From Flavobacteriales bacterium (GTDB taxonomy: Bacteria > Bacteroidota > Bacteroidia > UBA10329): a DNA stretch of 64,000 nt. The position numbers were made by a program, and so were the translations under genes. Positions 17,633-26,892 of this stretch are shown here, one piece after another. The notes under the pieces are model-generated. The model was not told the origin of the DNA. It searched no databases and saw nothing but the letters and a program-made list of their open reading frames with translations. Positions within the stretch are counted from its first letter, which is position 1. Each line of letters starts with the position of its first letter. Where the stretch lies: contig JACJZP010000008.1 of assembly GCA_020635535.1 (NCBI GenBank), positions 53,569 through 117,568 of the forward strand, in the 5' to 3' direction.

Positions 17633-19009
17633 ATGCAACACAAAACCATCATAGAACCGTTCCGAATAAAGAGTGTCGAACCTATTCAGTTGTCTACTGA
17701 AAAGGAACGCATCGAAAATCTGCAAGAAGCTCATTACAACCCGTTTCTCCTGCTTTCCGATGAAGTAATAATCGATCTGCTTACAGATAGTGGAACATCG
17801 GCTATGAGCTCGTCACAATGGGCGGGAATTATGGAAGGCGATGAAGCTTATGCAGGCTCACACTCGTGGCTGCATCTGGAACGGGTGATCAAGGATCTGA
17901 CAGGTTTTGAGTTCATTCTTCCAACACATCAAGGGCGTGCTGCAGAGCGGATCATTTACGGACATCTCGGTGGAGACGGAAAAACCTTCATCAGCAACAC
18001 ACACTTCGACACCACTAGGGCAAACATCGAATTTTCTGGTGCCGAAGCACTTGATATTCCAGTTGCAGAAGCCAATGACATGGGCAGCTTTCATCCTTTC
18101 AAGGGCAACATGGATGTTCTGAAACTGGAAGAGATCATTGCCAAAAAAGGTGCCGCAAACATTGGCGCAGTAATTCTTACCGTGACGAACAACAGCAGCG
18201 GTGGCCAACCTGTAAGCATGGAAAATGCGGAACAGGTGGCTGAGATCTGCAAAAGAAACGGGGTGTTGTTCTTATTGGATTGCTGTAGGATCGCGGAAAA
18301 CAGCTATTTCATCAATCATCGCGAAGCTGGTTATGAAAATCAATCATATCGGCAAATTGCCCAACAGATGTTCAACTTGGCAGACGGTGCTGTAATGAGC
18401 GCCAAAAAGGATGCTTTGGTGAACATGGGAGGCTTTTTGGTTCTGAAGGATAAAAAACTGGCAGATGCCTGCAAAAGCCTATTGATCATCACTGAAGGCT
18501 TTACTACATATGGTGGCCTTTCTGGACGCGATATGGAAGCCATGGCCATTGGCCTGGAAGAAGTATTCGACCCTCATTATCTGGAATATCGTATCAAAAG
18601 CACAGAATACCTTGGTTCGCGCTTACGCGAAATGGGCGTTCCTATAATCTGGCCAACTGGCGGCCATGCCGTTTATGTGGATGCCAAAGCACTTTATCCG
18701 CACATTCCGCCACAGGAATATCCAGGCCAGAGCTTGGTTTGCGAGTTATATCGATTAGGAGGAATACGATCAGTAGAAATCGGGTCGGTGATGTTCGGGA
18801 AATACGATGAGAAAGGACAACTAATTCCTGCCCCTATGGAGTTGGTACGACTGGCCATTCCACGAAGAGTTTACACCCAAAGCCACATAGAATATGTGAT
18901 TGAGACATTTGCACAGATCATGAAAGAGCGGGAAACGGTGAAAGGTTATAAAATCACCGAAGAACCTGAATTCCTAAGACACTTTACAGCTCACTTCGAA
19001 CCAGCATGA
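17633..19009 (+). CDS. tnaA: tryptophanase-type beta-eliminating lyase
   Basis: The 458-residue PLP enzyme aligns throughout with E. coli tryptophanase, which cleaves L-tryptophan to indole, pyruvate and ammonia. The PLP lysine is Lys258 in M-S-A-K-K-D, and L-T-D-S-G-T near the start and P-T-H-Q-G-R are conserved. Near the C-terminus it has V-E-I-G-S as in tryptophanase, not the M-E-R-G of tyrosine phenol-lyase, so tryptophan is the likelier substrate. Its stop overlaps the queD-like gene by 4 bases. No FNR-like palindrome was seen in front of it. Confidence 0.85.
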   Translation: MQHKTIIEPFRIKSVEPIQLSTEKERIENLQEAHYNPFLLLSDEVIIDLLTDSGTSAMSSSQWAGIMEGDEAYAGSHSWLHLERVIKDLTGFEFILPTHQGRAAERIIYGHLGGDGKTFISNTHFDTTRANIEFSGAEALDIPVAEANDMGSFHPFKGNMDVLKLEEIIAKKGAANIGAVILTVTNNSSGGQPVSMENAEQVAEICKRNGVLFLLDCCRIAENSYFINHREAGYENQSYRQIAQQMFNLADGAVMSAKKDALVNMGGFLVLKDKKLADACKSLLIITEGFTTYGGLSGRDMEAMAIGLEEVFDPHYLEYRIKSTEYLGSRLREMGVPIIWPTGGHAVYVDAKALYPHIPPQEYPGQSLVCELYRLGGIRSVEIGSVMFGKYDEKGQLIPAPMELVRLAIPRRVYTQSHIEYVIETFAQIMKERETVKGYKITEEPEFLRHFTAHFEPA

Positions 19010-19455
19010 ATCTTGTTCGCATAACCAAAACCTTCCATTTTGAGATGGCGCATGCCCTGCATGGATATGATGGAAAGTGCGCGCAAATACACGGCCATTC
19101 GTACAAACTCCATGTAACCATCATCGGAAAACCGAACATTGAAGATGGAAACCCGAAGTTGGGAATGGTCATAGATTTTGGTGATCTGAAGCGAATTGTG
19201 AACGCACAGATCATTTCAAAACTGGATCACGCTGTCCTGCTATCAAAACACAGCGGGAAGGTCAGTGCAGAAACCACACAGCTACTGCAAAACACCGTTT
19301 ATGTAGATTACCAGCCAACCTGCGAGAACATGGTAATAGATATGGCAGCCAAGTTGAAGAATGAACTTCCGAGCTATGTAAAATTACATTCACTAAAACT
19401 GGAAGAAACGGCCTCCAGCTACGCTGAATGGTTCGCTTCTGACAATAATTGCTGA
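19006..19455 (+). CDS. queD: 6-carboxytetrahydropterin / 6-pyruvoyltetrahydropterin synthase family
   Basis: The 149-residue protein has the zinc-binding histidines of the family: His in F-E-M-A-H-A-L and the pair in C-A-Q-I-H-G-H, plus the catalytic Asp-His D-H-A-V-L and the L-E-E-T-A motif. The spacing C-x3-H-G-H is typical of QueD in queuosine synthesis rather than eukaryotic PTPS. It overlaps tnaA by 4 bases, an unusual partnership. The other queuosine genes are not in the window, so a different pterin role cannot be excluded. Confidence 0.85.
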   Translation: MNLVRITKTFHFEMAHALHGYDGKCAQIHGHSYKLHVTIIGKPNIEDGNPKLGMVIDFGDLKRIVNAQIISKLDHAVLLSKHSGKVSAETTQLLQNTVYVDYQPTCENMVIDMAAKLKNELPSYVKLHSLKLEETASSYAEWFASDNNC

Positions 19456-19531
19456 ACTGATCAAATTGTGTGACCGCACTTGTAGATGACGTTTGTCCGC
19501 CATCTGTCATTCCGCTCATTAATCGCAATTT

Positions 19532-19547
19532 TATGATTTACATCATA
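19532..19547. promoter_or_regulatory. Crp/Fnr-type palindrome, lysyl-oxidase/polyferredoxin operon
   Basis: TATGATTTACATCATA is a perfect match to the twelve fixed positions. The centre lies about 57 bases before the ATG at 19597. Confidence 0.75.
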
Positions 19548-19596
19548 CTTTAATGCATGACTTCAGCATACATTGAGGTCGTTTAAAACGATTTCA

Positions 19597-21660
19597 ATGA
19601 AGCGATTTCTACCCCTACTTTATTTCGTTGCTGTTCTATTGTTCAATTCCGGGTCTGATGGATTTGCGCAATGCAACACGTCCAATGCAACCGATTGCCT
19701 TTGTAAGGATGGTTCGTCCGAATGCGACCTACTGCCAGATATGACCATCTCATGGTATGGAATTGAGAATTACCTTAACGGGCCTAACCAGCAGAATGAT
19801 AGGGTTTATGTCACCGGCTCAACTCCGAATATTGGACATGGTCCGTTCACGGTACGCAGCACAGATCTGGACGGTTATCGTTGGTTTGTCTGTGGTACGG
19901 ATACGTTCTCGGTTCATGACCCAACTGCCAGTCAAACATTCTCCTGTCCGAACGGGGGCACCGCCAAGCAGCTGACCTTCCAGCGTGTTTATCACAAAAA
20001 TGGAGGTCAAATGACCTCTTACACCCGGCTCATGCCACAGGGCATGACCTACCATCCGAACCACGGCCACATGCACTTCGATCAGTGGGGGCTTTTCAGT
20101 TTACGACTACCGGAAGCAGGGATTACCGACCCTCGCCAATGGCCGATTGTCAACTCGGGTTTCAAGCTCGGTTTCTGCCTGATGGACTATAACAGTTGTT
20201 CAGATGCTGCCGCCATGCACCATTGCAAAGACGACAACACCGTTTACAACCAAGGAACAACACTGACCGCACCCGATTTTCCGAACTATGCCTTGGGCGG
20301 AGGCAATTACGGATGTAGCATGGTAGAGCAGGGAATTTCTTCCGGTTATACCGACATCTACAGTGAATATCTGGACGGCATGTGGATTGACATTCCTGAG
20401 GAAGTGTGCAACGGTGAGTATTGGATAGTGTATGAGGTGGATCCGTTTGATATTGTGTTGGAGGAAGATGAAGACAACAACTACACTGCGGTTCCGGTAA
20501 CGCTTACCGAGCAAGGTACAGGTAATCCAACGGCACGCATTCTGGCAGATGGCTCCTCTTTCATCTGCGAGGGAGACTCGGTGTTGCTTCGTGCCAATGC
20601 TGGTATTGGTTATGAATGGTCTAACGGAAAGACCTCTAACGCCATTTGGGCTACAGGCGGGACTTATACCGTTGATGTTACCACCTATTGCGGAACCGCA
20701 ACCTCCACTCCTTTTGTCGTAACGGAATTGACCCAACCGAGTGCTCCAACGGTTGATGGAGACAGTATTTGCGAAGGGGATCAGGCCATACTTTCAGCCA
20801 GTGGTCAGGATTTAGTTTGGTACGATGGTCAGGGCGAAATACTGGGCACCGGCAACACTTACACCACGCCACCGCTGTATACAAGCACAACCTATTTTGT
20901 TTCTGATGAGAATATTCAACCCGGCACGGTTTCGTTTGGCGGAAAGACGGACAACTCCGGTTCTGGCGGGTATCATGAAGGTGGGCAGGCGCTCATCTTC
21001 GATGTACATGAACAGTTGAACCTTCGCCAGGTGACCATTTACTCAGGTAGCGCAGGCATTCGAACCATTGAACTGTACAACAGTGTTGGGGCGTTGATCA
21101 ACTACAGAACATCCTTTGTTCCTGAAGGAGAGTTTGATTTTGAGCTGAACATGGTCATTGAACCGGGAACGGGTTATCAGATAACAGTGGGCGGGCTATG
21201 TGATCTGTATAGGAACAATGCCGGCACAAACTATCCGTATCAGATCTCTGACGTGGCTACGATAACAACATCAACGGCTGGCAGTGACTACTACTATTAC
21301 TTCTATAACTGGGAGGTTGAAGTGGGTAGTGGATCCTGCCTCAGCCCGTTAGTTGAGGTGCCAGTGGTGGTCAACAATTGTACTGGTGTTGAAGAACCCG
21401 AGGTGCTCAGGTCATTATCAGTTTACCCCAACCCAACAGGTGATGGTCGGGCCACCGTGGAAATGCACTTGATAAGCGGAGCCGATGTTGAATTGAACAT
21501 TTCCGATCAATTCGGTAGACAAGTCCAGGTCTATCAATGGCCGAGCGTTTCTGGAAATCCTAAAAAAACTTTGGATCTGGAAGGATTGAAACCAGGTGTT
21601 TATCATCTGAGGTTTCAGGTGAACAACAGATTTCATCACCGAAAGCTGGTGGTGAAATGA
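19597..21660 (+). CDS. secreted lysyl-oxidase-like copper protein with T9SS sorting domain
   Basis: The 687-residue protein has a signal peptide (to about residue 24), a lysyl-oxidase domain at about 130-305, Ig-like modules at about 310-400, a 405-600 region and a C-terminal type IX sorting domain (from about 605; S-V-Y-P-N-P-T). Copper-talon histidines 156, 158 and 160 (N-H-G-H-M-H) match the H-x-H-x-H of human LOX. Lys190 (F-K-L-G-F-C-L) and Tyr255 (D-I-Y) fall where LOX forms its lysyl-tyrosyl quinone from Lys320 and Tyr355. I chose ATG 19597 over TTG 19573. It should be a cell-surface or secreted amine oxidase, and it is first in a five-gene operon. Confidence 0.8.
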   Translation: MKRFLPLLYFVAVLLFNSGSDGFAQCNTSNATDCLCKDGSSECDLLPDMTISWYGIENYLNGPNQQNDRVYVTGSTPNIGHGPFTVRSTDLDGYRWFVCGTDTFSVHDPTASQTFSCPNGGTAKQLTFQRVYHKNGGQMTSYTRLMPQGMTYHPNHGHMHFDQWGLFSLRLPEAGITDPRQWPIVNSGFKLGFCLMDYNSCSDAAAMHHCKDDNTVYNQGTTLTAPDFPNYALGGGNYGCSMVEQGISSGYTDIYSEYLDGMWIDIPEEVCNGEYWIVYEVDPFDIVLEEDEDNNYTAVPVTLTEQGTGNPTARILADGSSFICEGDSVLLRANAGIGYEWSNGKTSNAIWATGGTYTVDVTTYCGTATSTPFVVTELTQPSAPTVDGDSICEGDQAILSASGQDLVWYDGQGEILGTGNTYTTPPLYTSTTYFVSDENIQPGTVSFGGKTDNSGSGGYHEGGQALIFDVHEQLNLRQVTIYSGSAGIRTIELYNSVGALINYRTSFVPEGEFDFELNMVIEPGTGYQITVGGLCDLYRNNAGTNYPYQISDVATITTSTAGSDYYYYFYNWEVEVGSGSCLSPLVEVPVVVNNCTGVEEPEVLRSLSVYPNPTGDGRATVEMHLISGADVELNISDQFGRQVQVYQWPSVSGNPKKTLDLEGLKPGVYHLRFQVNNRFHHRKLVVK

Positions 21661-21678
21661 TATGACTATTCATAGCTG

Positions 21679-23679
21679 ATGAGTGGCTCGGGAGAAACGA
21701 TAGCAGGAGGAAAGCCGTACGCCAAATGGCGAATGTTCAGCCTAATAGGCATTCATGTTCTGTTTCTCACCCACTTCATTCACTGGAAACTTGCTGGCAG
21801 AACGCTTGCTCCTCTCGAACTGAATGAAGTTCTCTACACCATTCATCAAGGTATTCTAACTGCGGGCTTCATCCTGATGGCGTTGGTCATGGTAGGTACG
21901 CTCATCTTTGGGAGGTTCTTCTGTTCCTGGGGCTGTCACATTTTGGCCTTGCAGGATCTGTGTGCTGCCATTTTGGACAAGTTGAAGATCAAACCCGTTC
22001 AAATTCGCTCCAGAACATTGATCTGGATACCTATGGCAGTGATGTTCTATATGTTCATCTGGCCACAAATCTTGGCCGCCTTATATGGTGTGCCAGAAAA
22101 TGAATTGCGTGTGGTTACGGCAGAAAGTGGTGGTTGGGCTTCTTTTATAACGGACAGCCCGTGGCGCAACCTTCCACCTGTTGAAATTGCACTGATCACC
22201 TTCTTTATCTGCGGTTTTCTAATCGTATATCTGCTTGGCTCAAGAGGGTTCTGTTATATGGGCTGTCCTTACGGTGCACTTTTCGGCATTGCTGATCAGT
22301 TTGCTCCTGGTCGAATTGCATTGACTGGTAATTGCACCGATTGTGGAATTTGCACAGCGGTTTGTTCATCAGATATTCTGGTGCACAAAGAAGTACAGCA
22401 ACACCAGATGGTCACCAATCCAAGATGTCTTAAAGACCTTGATTGTGTGGCCGCTTGCCCAGAGAATGTCCTTAATTTCGCGTTCCGAAAACCACCCCTC
22501 TTCCGCAAAGGACATCCACTGGGAAAATATCCTGACAGAAACTCCTTTACGCTTAAAGAAGATCTTCTAATGTTGGGTGTCTTCATCTTTTCGGCATTGA
22601 CATTCCGAGGGCTTTATGATGCTATTCCGTTGCTGCTCTCGGTTGGGCTAGCAGTCTGCACTGCAATGATCACATTGTGGTTTTACCGTTCTATTACCTC
22701 ATCCAGCTTTACGCTTAAACGTACACTGTTAAAAACCAATGGAAAATGGCTCTTTTCTGGGAAAACGTTTGTGTTTTTCTACTCTATACTTGCCTTCGTT
22801 ATGATCCACAGTTCGGTGATACAGATCATGACCTACCAAGCCCGGTCCAACTTCAAAAATTTAAATGTTGTCATCACCGAAAAGCAGTCTAAAACTGGAT
22901 ATGAAAGTGAAATATCTACGGCAATTGCAAGATATGAGCGGGTATTACAATTCGGATTGTTAAAACCATTGGACACAAGAAAGGAGTTGGCCAATCTCTA
23001 TATGCTGAGCGGCAACACGCAAGCTGCCACTGAAGGGTTGAAATGGATTTTGCAGAAAGATGCCGGCAACATTGAGGCAGGGTTCAGACTGGCCAACATT
23101 TACTCAAAGAATGGCGAGGTGAAAACGGCCATAGCATTACTTTCCCAGGTGGTTGAGCAAGGTGAAGTAAGACCGCATACCAATGATATAGGTCTTCTAG
23201 CGCAAACCCACTTAAAATTAGGCGATCATCAACTCCAGCAGAAGAACAGGGAGAAGGCCAAAATGCATTTCAATCAGGCCATTGACCTTGATCCGAAACA
23301 ACTTGAGCCATATGTTGCCTTGGGTCATTTGGCCTACGGTGATGGCAATCATCAGGTAGCGCTTTCCTATTTTGAAAAGGCACTTGTACTGGGAGGAAGA
23401 ACGCCTGTGGTGCTGAACAATCTGGCCGCCATTCATGCAATGGAAGGCAGAAATTCCCAGGCCATCGGTTACCTCACAGAACTGGCGGAACTTGACCCTT
23501 CAAACCCAAAACCGCAGTACAGAATTGGACTTCTCGCCTTGGCAAGCAACGACCTACAGACGGCTCAGACTAGTCTGAACAAAGCGAAAAAACTCAATCC
23601 GCTTGACCCCGACATTGACAGAGCGCTGACAAAGCTAAACGCACATTTGACACAGAAACCTATCGTTCGATCTCAATAA
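21679..23679 (+). CDS. NapH/NosR-like membrane polyferredoxin with TPR tail
   Basis: The 666-residue protein starts with four or five membrane helices that carry two CxxxC motifs (F-C-S-W-G-C-H and F-C-Y-M-G-C-P) as in NapH, NosR and CcoG. Two [4Fe-4S] ferredoxin motifs follow (C-T-D-C-G-I-C-T-A-V-C and C-L-K-D-L-D-C-V-A-A-C-P). Two more helices and at least five tetratricopeptide repeats occupy about 415-655. The NapH-like half would move electrons from quinol through the membrane; the TPR half probably docks a partner. It is 18 bases after the LOX-like gene and 11 before a cytochrome c gene. Confidence 0.85.
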   Translation: MSGSGETIAGGKPYAKWRMFSLIGIHVLFLTHFIHWKLAGRTLAPLELNEVLYTIHQGILTAGFILMALVMVGTLIFGRFFCSWGCHILALQDLCAAILDKLKIKPVQIRSRTLIWIPMAVMFYMFIWPQILAALYGVPENELRVVTAESGGWASFITDSPWRNLPPVEIALITFFICGFLIVYLLGSRGFCYMGCPYGALFGIADQFAPGRIALTGNCTDCGICTAVCSSDILVHKEVQQHQMVTNPRCLKDLDCVAACPENVLNFAFRKPPLFRKGHPLGKYPDRNSFTLKEDLLMLGVFIFSALTFRGLYDAIPLLLSVGLAVCTAMITLWFYRSITSSSFTLKRTLLKTNGKWLFSGKTFVFFYSILAFVMIHSSVIQIMTYQARSNFKNLNVVITEKQSKTGYESEISTAIARYERVLQFGLLKPLDTRKELANLYMLSGNTQAATEGLKWILQKDAGNIEAGFRLANIYSKNGEVKTAIALLSQVVEQGEVRPHTNDIGLLAQTHLKLGDHQLQQKNREKAKMHFNQAIDLDPKQLEPYVALGHLAYGDGNHQVALSYFEKALVLGGRTPVVLNNLAAIHAMEGRNSQAIGYLTELAELDPSNPKPQYRIGLLALASNDLQTAQTSLNKAKKLNPLDPDIDRALTKLNAHLTQKPIVRSQ

Positions 23680-23690
23680 AACATAAGCAC

Positions 23691-24071
23691 ATGAAATCAT
23701 TGATTGCGGCTTCAACTATCCTTCTTGTCATCTCACTGGGCAATCCTTGGGAAGCACCCGATTGGGCAGACGAAATTGAAAACCCTCGAAGGGCAGAAGC
23801 CAAAGCCACGTCCGAAGGAGAAGACCTTTACTTCTCATACTGTTGGTCCTGCCACGGAGAAGGTGGTACTGGAGCTGGCCCTGCATCAGGCACCATTACA
23901 ACCACTCCAGCAGATCTGACCTCAACAAATGTCCAAGAACAGACCGATGGCGCACTCTATTGGAAGATGAGTAACGGCAGAGACGATATGGCTCCATACG
24001 ATGGCGTACTCACGGAGGATCAGCGATGGGCGTTGGTCAATTACATCAGAACGCTAACTCCATCTAAATGA
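23691..24071 (+). CDS. periplasmic monoheme cytochrome c
   Basis: The 126-residue protein has an N-terminal signal sequence and one heme site Cys51-Cys54-His55 (CWSCH) followed by G-E-G-G-T-G-A-G-P. Met100 in R-D-D-M-A-P-Y is the likely distal ligand. This is the class I cytochrome c pattern seen in small electron shuttles. It overlaps the next gene by 4 bases and probably accepts electrons from the polyferredoxin encoded before it. Confidence 0.88.
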   Translation: MKSLIAASTILLVISLGNPWEAPDWADEIENPRRAEAKATSEGEDLYFSYCWSCHGEGGTGAGPASGTITTTPADLTSTNVQEQTDGALYWKMSNGRDDMAPYDGVLTEDQRWALVNYIRTLTPSK

Positions 24072-24970
24072 GAACTAAATGCATTCTCGTTCTACTCGTA
24101 CTACCGTTCTTGGCTCTTGGTCAAGAGGAGGAGATTGAACACAAGGAGATCGATAAGTCCTTCAATGGCTACACTATCATCAATTCACAGTCGGTAGATC
24201 TGATGCGGAAAACAAGAGGGTTTGGGGTGATGATCCAGCATAGGTTCGGAACCATTACACCAGACAAGCAGGCCATCATGCAGTTTTTGGGTTTCGACCT
24301 TCCGGCCAACATCCGGTTCGGGTTTTCCTACTCGTTCTGCAAATGGTTCCAATTGGACATCGGCCGAACAAAAACCGCCAAAATGTATGATCTGGGCGGC
24401 AAGTTTAGGATCATGAAACAGACCACGGATAACCATCTACCGTTATCCATATCTGCTTATGCCAACGTGGCCATCAATTCTGATGAGTTTCCGAAAGTGA
24501 GTGACCGCGAGTTCTTTGCAGACAGCATCACGCCCTTCAAGTATCGCTTTGAGCACCGGTTGTATTACAGCATTCAGTTCATGATTGCACGCAAATTCGG
24601 TAACGTGGCATCAGCACAGCTCTCTCCCATACTTACCTATCGGAACCTTGCACCGGCATTGGGTTCCAATCTTGCCTTTGCTATTCCAATAAGCGCGCGG
24701 TTCAAAGTGTCCAAGAAAGGTTCTATTCTGGTCGAGTATGCTCCGGTAATCGTGGGTCGCCAGCGCAATGATCATCTTGACCCATTATCCATCGGCTATG
24801 AGATAGCAACGGCCGGCCATGTGTTTCAAATCGTTTTCAGCACATCGAAAGAGATCTTGGAAAACAGGTTGTATGCTGAACCCACGGAACGCTACGACAA
24901 GGGCTATTTCCTATTGGGATTCAACATCATGAGACAGATTTGGATAAGACCTAAACGCAATAAGAAATGA
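24068..24970 (+). CDS. DUF5777 beta-barrel outer membrane protein
   Basis: The 300-residue protein has a signal peptide (to about A-L-G-Q, residue 18), then alternating-hydrophobicity strands and the pattern G-F-G-V-M-I-Q-H-R-F-G-T-I, which fits DUF5777, predicted beta-barrels of Bacteroidota. The function is unknown. It sits between two cytochrome c genes with 4-base overlaps on each side, which suggests that it acts with them, for instance as an outer membrane channel or scaffold. Confidence 0.75.
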   Translation: MRTKCILVLLVLPFLALGQEEEIEHKEIDKSFNGYTIINSQSVDLMRKTRGFGVMIQHRFGTITPDKQAIMQFLGFDLPANIRFGFSYSFCKWFQLDIGRTKTAKMYDLGGKFRIMKQTTDNHLPLSISAYANVAINSDEFPKVSDREFFADSITPFKYRFEHRLYYSIQFMIARKFGNVASAQLSPILTYRNLAPALGSNLAFAIPISARFKVSKKGSILVEYAPVIVGRQRNDHLDPLSIGYEIATAGHVFQIVFSTSKEILENRLYAEPTERYDKGYFLLGFNIMRQIWIRPKRNKK

Positions 24971-25392
24971 GAAGATACTTTCAAGTTTTTGGTCTTTTCG
25001 GGCTGCTTTTGTTTCTATTCAATGGTTGTACGAAGGATAGTGGGCCTTATTACGTTACGCCTCCACTGGATACGATCAACGGTTACGATACGGTATATTT
25101 TGCCACAGATGTGGTTCCGATATTCGTAGAACATTGCTGGGTGTGCCATCCACCCAATGGCGGATTGGATCTGGGCGCAACATATGCATACGACAATCTT
25201 GTTGGTGCAACTTCAGTAGGGTTTCCATCGGAGACACGGGTAGTTCCATACGACCCGTTACAATCCTTGCTATGGAAAAAGATTATCCATTCTGGTGAGT
25301 TTGGACTGGACATGCCTCCCAATGAGGTGCTACCGACAGAAGATCTGATTGTTATTAGAAACTGGATAGAACAGGGCGCACAGAACAACTGA
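24967..25392 (+). CDS. monoheme cytochrome c lipoprotein
   Basis: The 141-residue protein has a lipobox ending at Cys21 (F-L-F-N-G-C) and one heme site Cys57-Cys60-His61 (CWVCH). The rest (L-D-M-P-P near the end and a C-terminal I-R-N-W-I-E-Q-G-A) resembles planctomycete-type cytochrome c domains. It would be tethered to the periplasmic or outer membrane. It is last in the operon and meets nadB tail to tail with no gap. Confidence 0.85.
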   Translation: MRRYFQVFGLFGLLLFLFNGCTKDSGPYYVTPPLDTINGYDTVYFATDVVPIFVEHCWVCHPPNGGLDLGATYAYDNLVGATSVGFPSETRVVPYDPLQSLLWKKIIHSGEFGLDMPPNEVLPTEDLIVIRNWIEQGAQNN

Positions 25393-26892
25393 TCAATTCA
25401 GGTCGGAGCGGAAGAAGCCACCCACGTTTTCTTCGCGTCTCAAGGATTGTTCAACAATGAATTTGGCTACGATCAGCAAATTGCGCAGTTCAATGGCTTC
25501 CACACCATCTTCGCACACCACATTGCCCAGTTGTGAGGAGATCGATGCGATTTCGCCTTGGGCAGACCGCAGGCCTCTGGATGATCGCACAATTCCAACT
25601 TTCTGCTCCATTACGGCATTCAGTTGTTTTTTGAGCGGTAAGTAGTTGGTCTTAGACAGTGACCGCAGTTTCTCCTCCTGAGAATTATTGAAATCATCTG
25701 ACTGTTCAACATCCTTCGTTGCCAAGTGGCAGCGATGTGCCATAACCATCGCTTCCAACAAGGAATTGGATGCCAATCGGTTTGCACCATGCAGCCCCGT
25801 GTTGGCACATTCACCGATCGCGTAAAGCCCAGAGATATTCGTTCGTCCATCCAGATCTGTGTCAATTCCGCCACAGGCATAATGTGCCGATGGCTTAACC
25901 GGAATAGGATCTTTTCGAATATCCAAACCAAGAGCAGAACACTTCTGAGTAATGGCGGGAAAATGAACTTGCAGTTCCTTCTCATCAACCGGACTACAAT
26001 CCAGAAGCACATGATCCGCGCCTGTCTTCTCCATTTCATTGAACACCGCTCTGGAGACCACATCACGCGGAGCTAGATCCTCTAACTCATGATAGTTTTT
26101 CATGAAGTATTCGCCATCTGTATTCTTCAGTCTCGCGCCAGCACCACGAACGGCCTCGGAGATCAGAAACGGTTCCGCCATTTTCGGATGGCTCAAAGCT
26201 GTTGGATGGAACTGAATAAATTCCATGTTGCTGATGTTGGCTCCTACACGGTGTGCCATGGCCAGACCATCTCCTGTTGCAATGGGCGGGTTGGTGGTAA
26301 AACCGTACACCTGCCCCACCCCGCCCGTGGCCAGAACGGTTACAGCGCTGTAAATGAAATAAGCATGCCTACCAGGATTTAAAACATGTGCCCCAATGCA
26401 TTTCCCATCGTGCATCAAAAGATCGCATGCCATGTGGCCGTTTATGAGCTGAATATTCGGTTGCTCTTTGAGTTTGGACAGCAGCACCTCGGCCAATTCC
26501 AATCCGGTCTGGTCGCCTTTGTGTACAATACGGTTCTGATGGTGGCCGCCTTCTCTGCCGAGCATCAGTTTGCCATTCTCGGCATCGAACTGCACGCCCC
26601 ATTCGATCATTTCCTGTATACGTTCAGGGCCTTCGGCAAGAATGGTTCTTACCGCTTGCTCATCGCACATTCCTGCACCTGCTTCCAAGGTGTCTTGAAC
26701 ATGTTGTTCAATGCTATCGGCATCTTGATCGGTAACCACCGCAATGCCACCTTGTGCCATGCGCGTGTTGCTCATCAATTGCGCACTTTTATTCAGCACC
26801 ACCACGCTACGTTCAGGAAACGCCATGGCTGTTTTAATGGCGTAGGTGAGGCCGGCCACTCCAGCACCAATTACCAAATGATCGGCTTTCAT
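25393..26892 (-). CDS. nadB: L-aspartate oxidase
   Basis: The 499-residue flavoprotein oxidises L-aspartate to iminoaspartate, the first step of NAD synthesis, with oxygen or fumarate as acceptor. The FAD-binding G-A-G-V-A-G-L-T is at the N-terminus, and the active-site region with H-F/H-P-T-A and the conserved A-C-G-G-I-D is present. The gene overlaps nadA by 4 bases. The pair is a classical quinolinate synthesis unit. Confidence 0.95.
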   Translation of the reverse strand: MKADHLVIGAGVAGLTYAIKTAMAFPERSVVVLNKSAQLMSNTRMAQGGIAVVTDQDADSIEQHVQDTLEAGAGMCDEQAVRTILAEGPERIQEMIEWGVQFDAENGKLMLGREGGHHQNRIVHKGDQTGLELAEVLLSKLKEQPNIQLINGHMACDLLMHDGKCIGAHVLNPGRHAYFIYSAVTVLATGGVGQVYGFTTNPPIATGDGLAMAHRVGANISNMEFIQFHPTALSHPKMAEPFLISEAVRGAGARLKNTDGEYFMKNYHELEDLAPRDVVSRAVFNEMEKTGADHVLLDCSPVDEKELQVHFPAITQKCSALGLDIRKDPIPVKPSAHYACGGIDTDLDGRTNISGLYAIGECANTGLHGANRLASNSLLEAMVMAHRCHLATKDVEQSDDFNNSQEEKLRSLSKTNYLPLKKQLNAVMEQKVGIVRSSRGLRSAQGEIASISSQLGNVVCEDGVEAIELRNLLIVAKFIVEQSLRREENVGGFFRSDLN

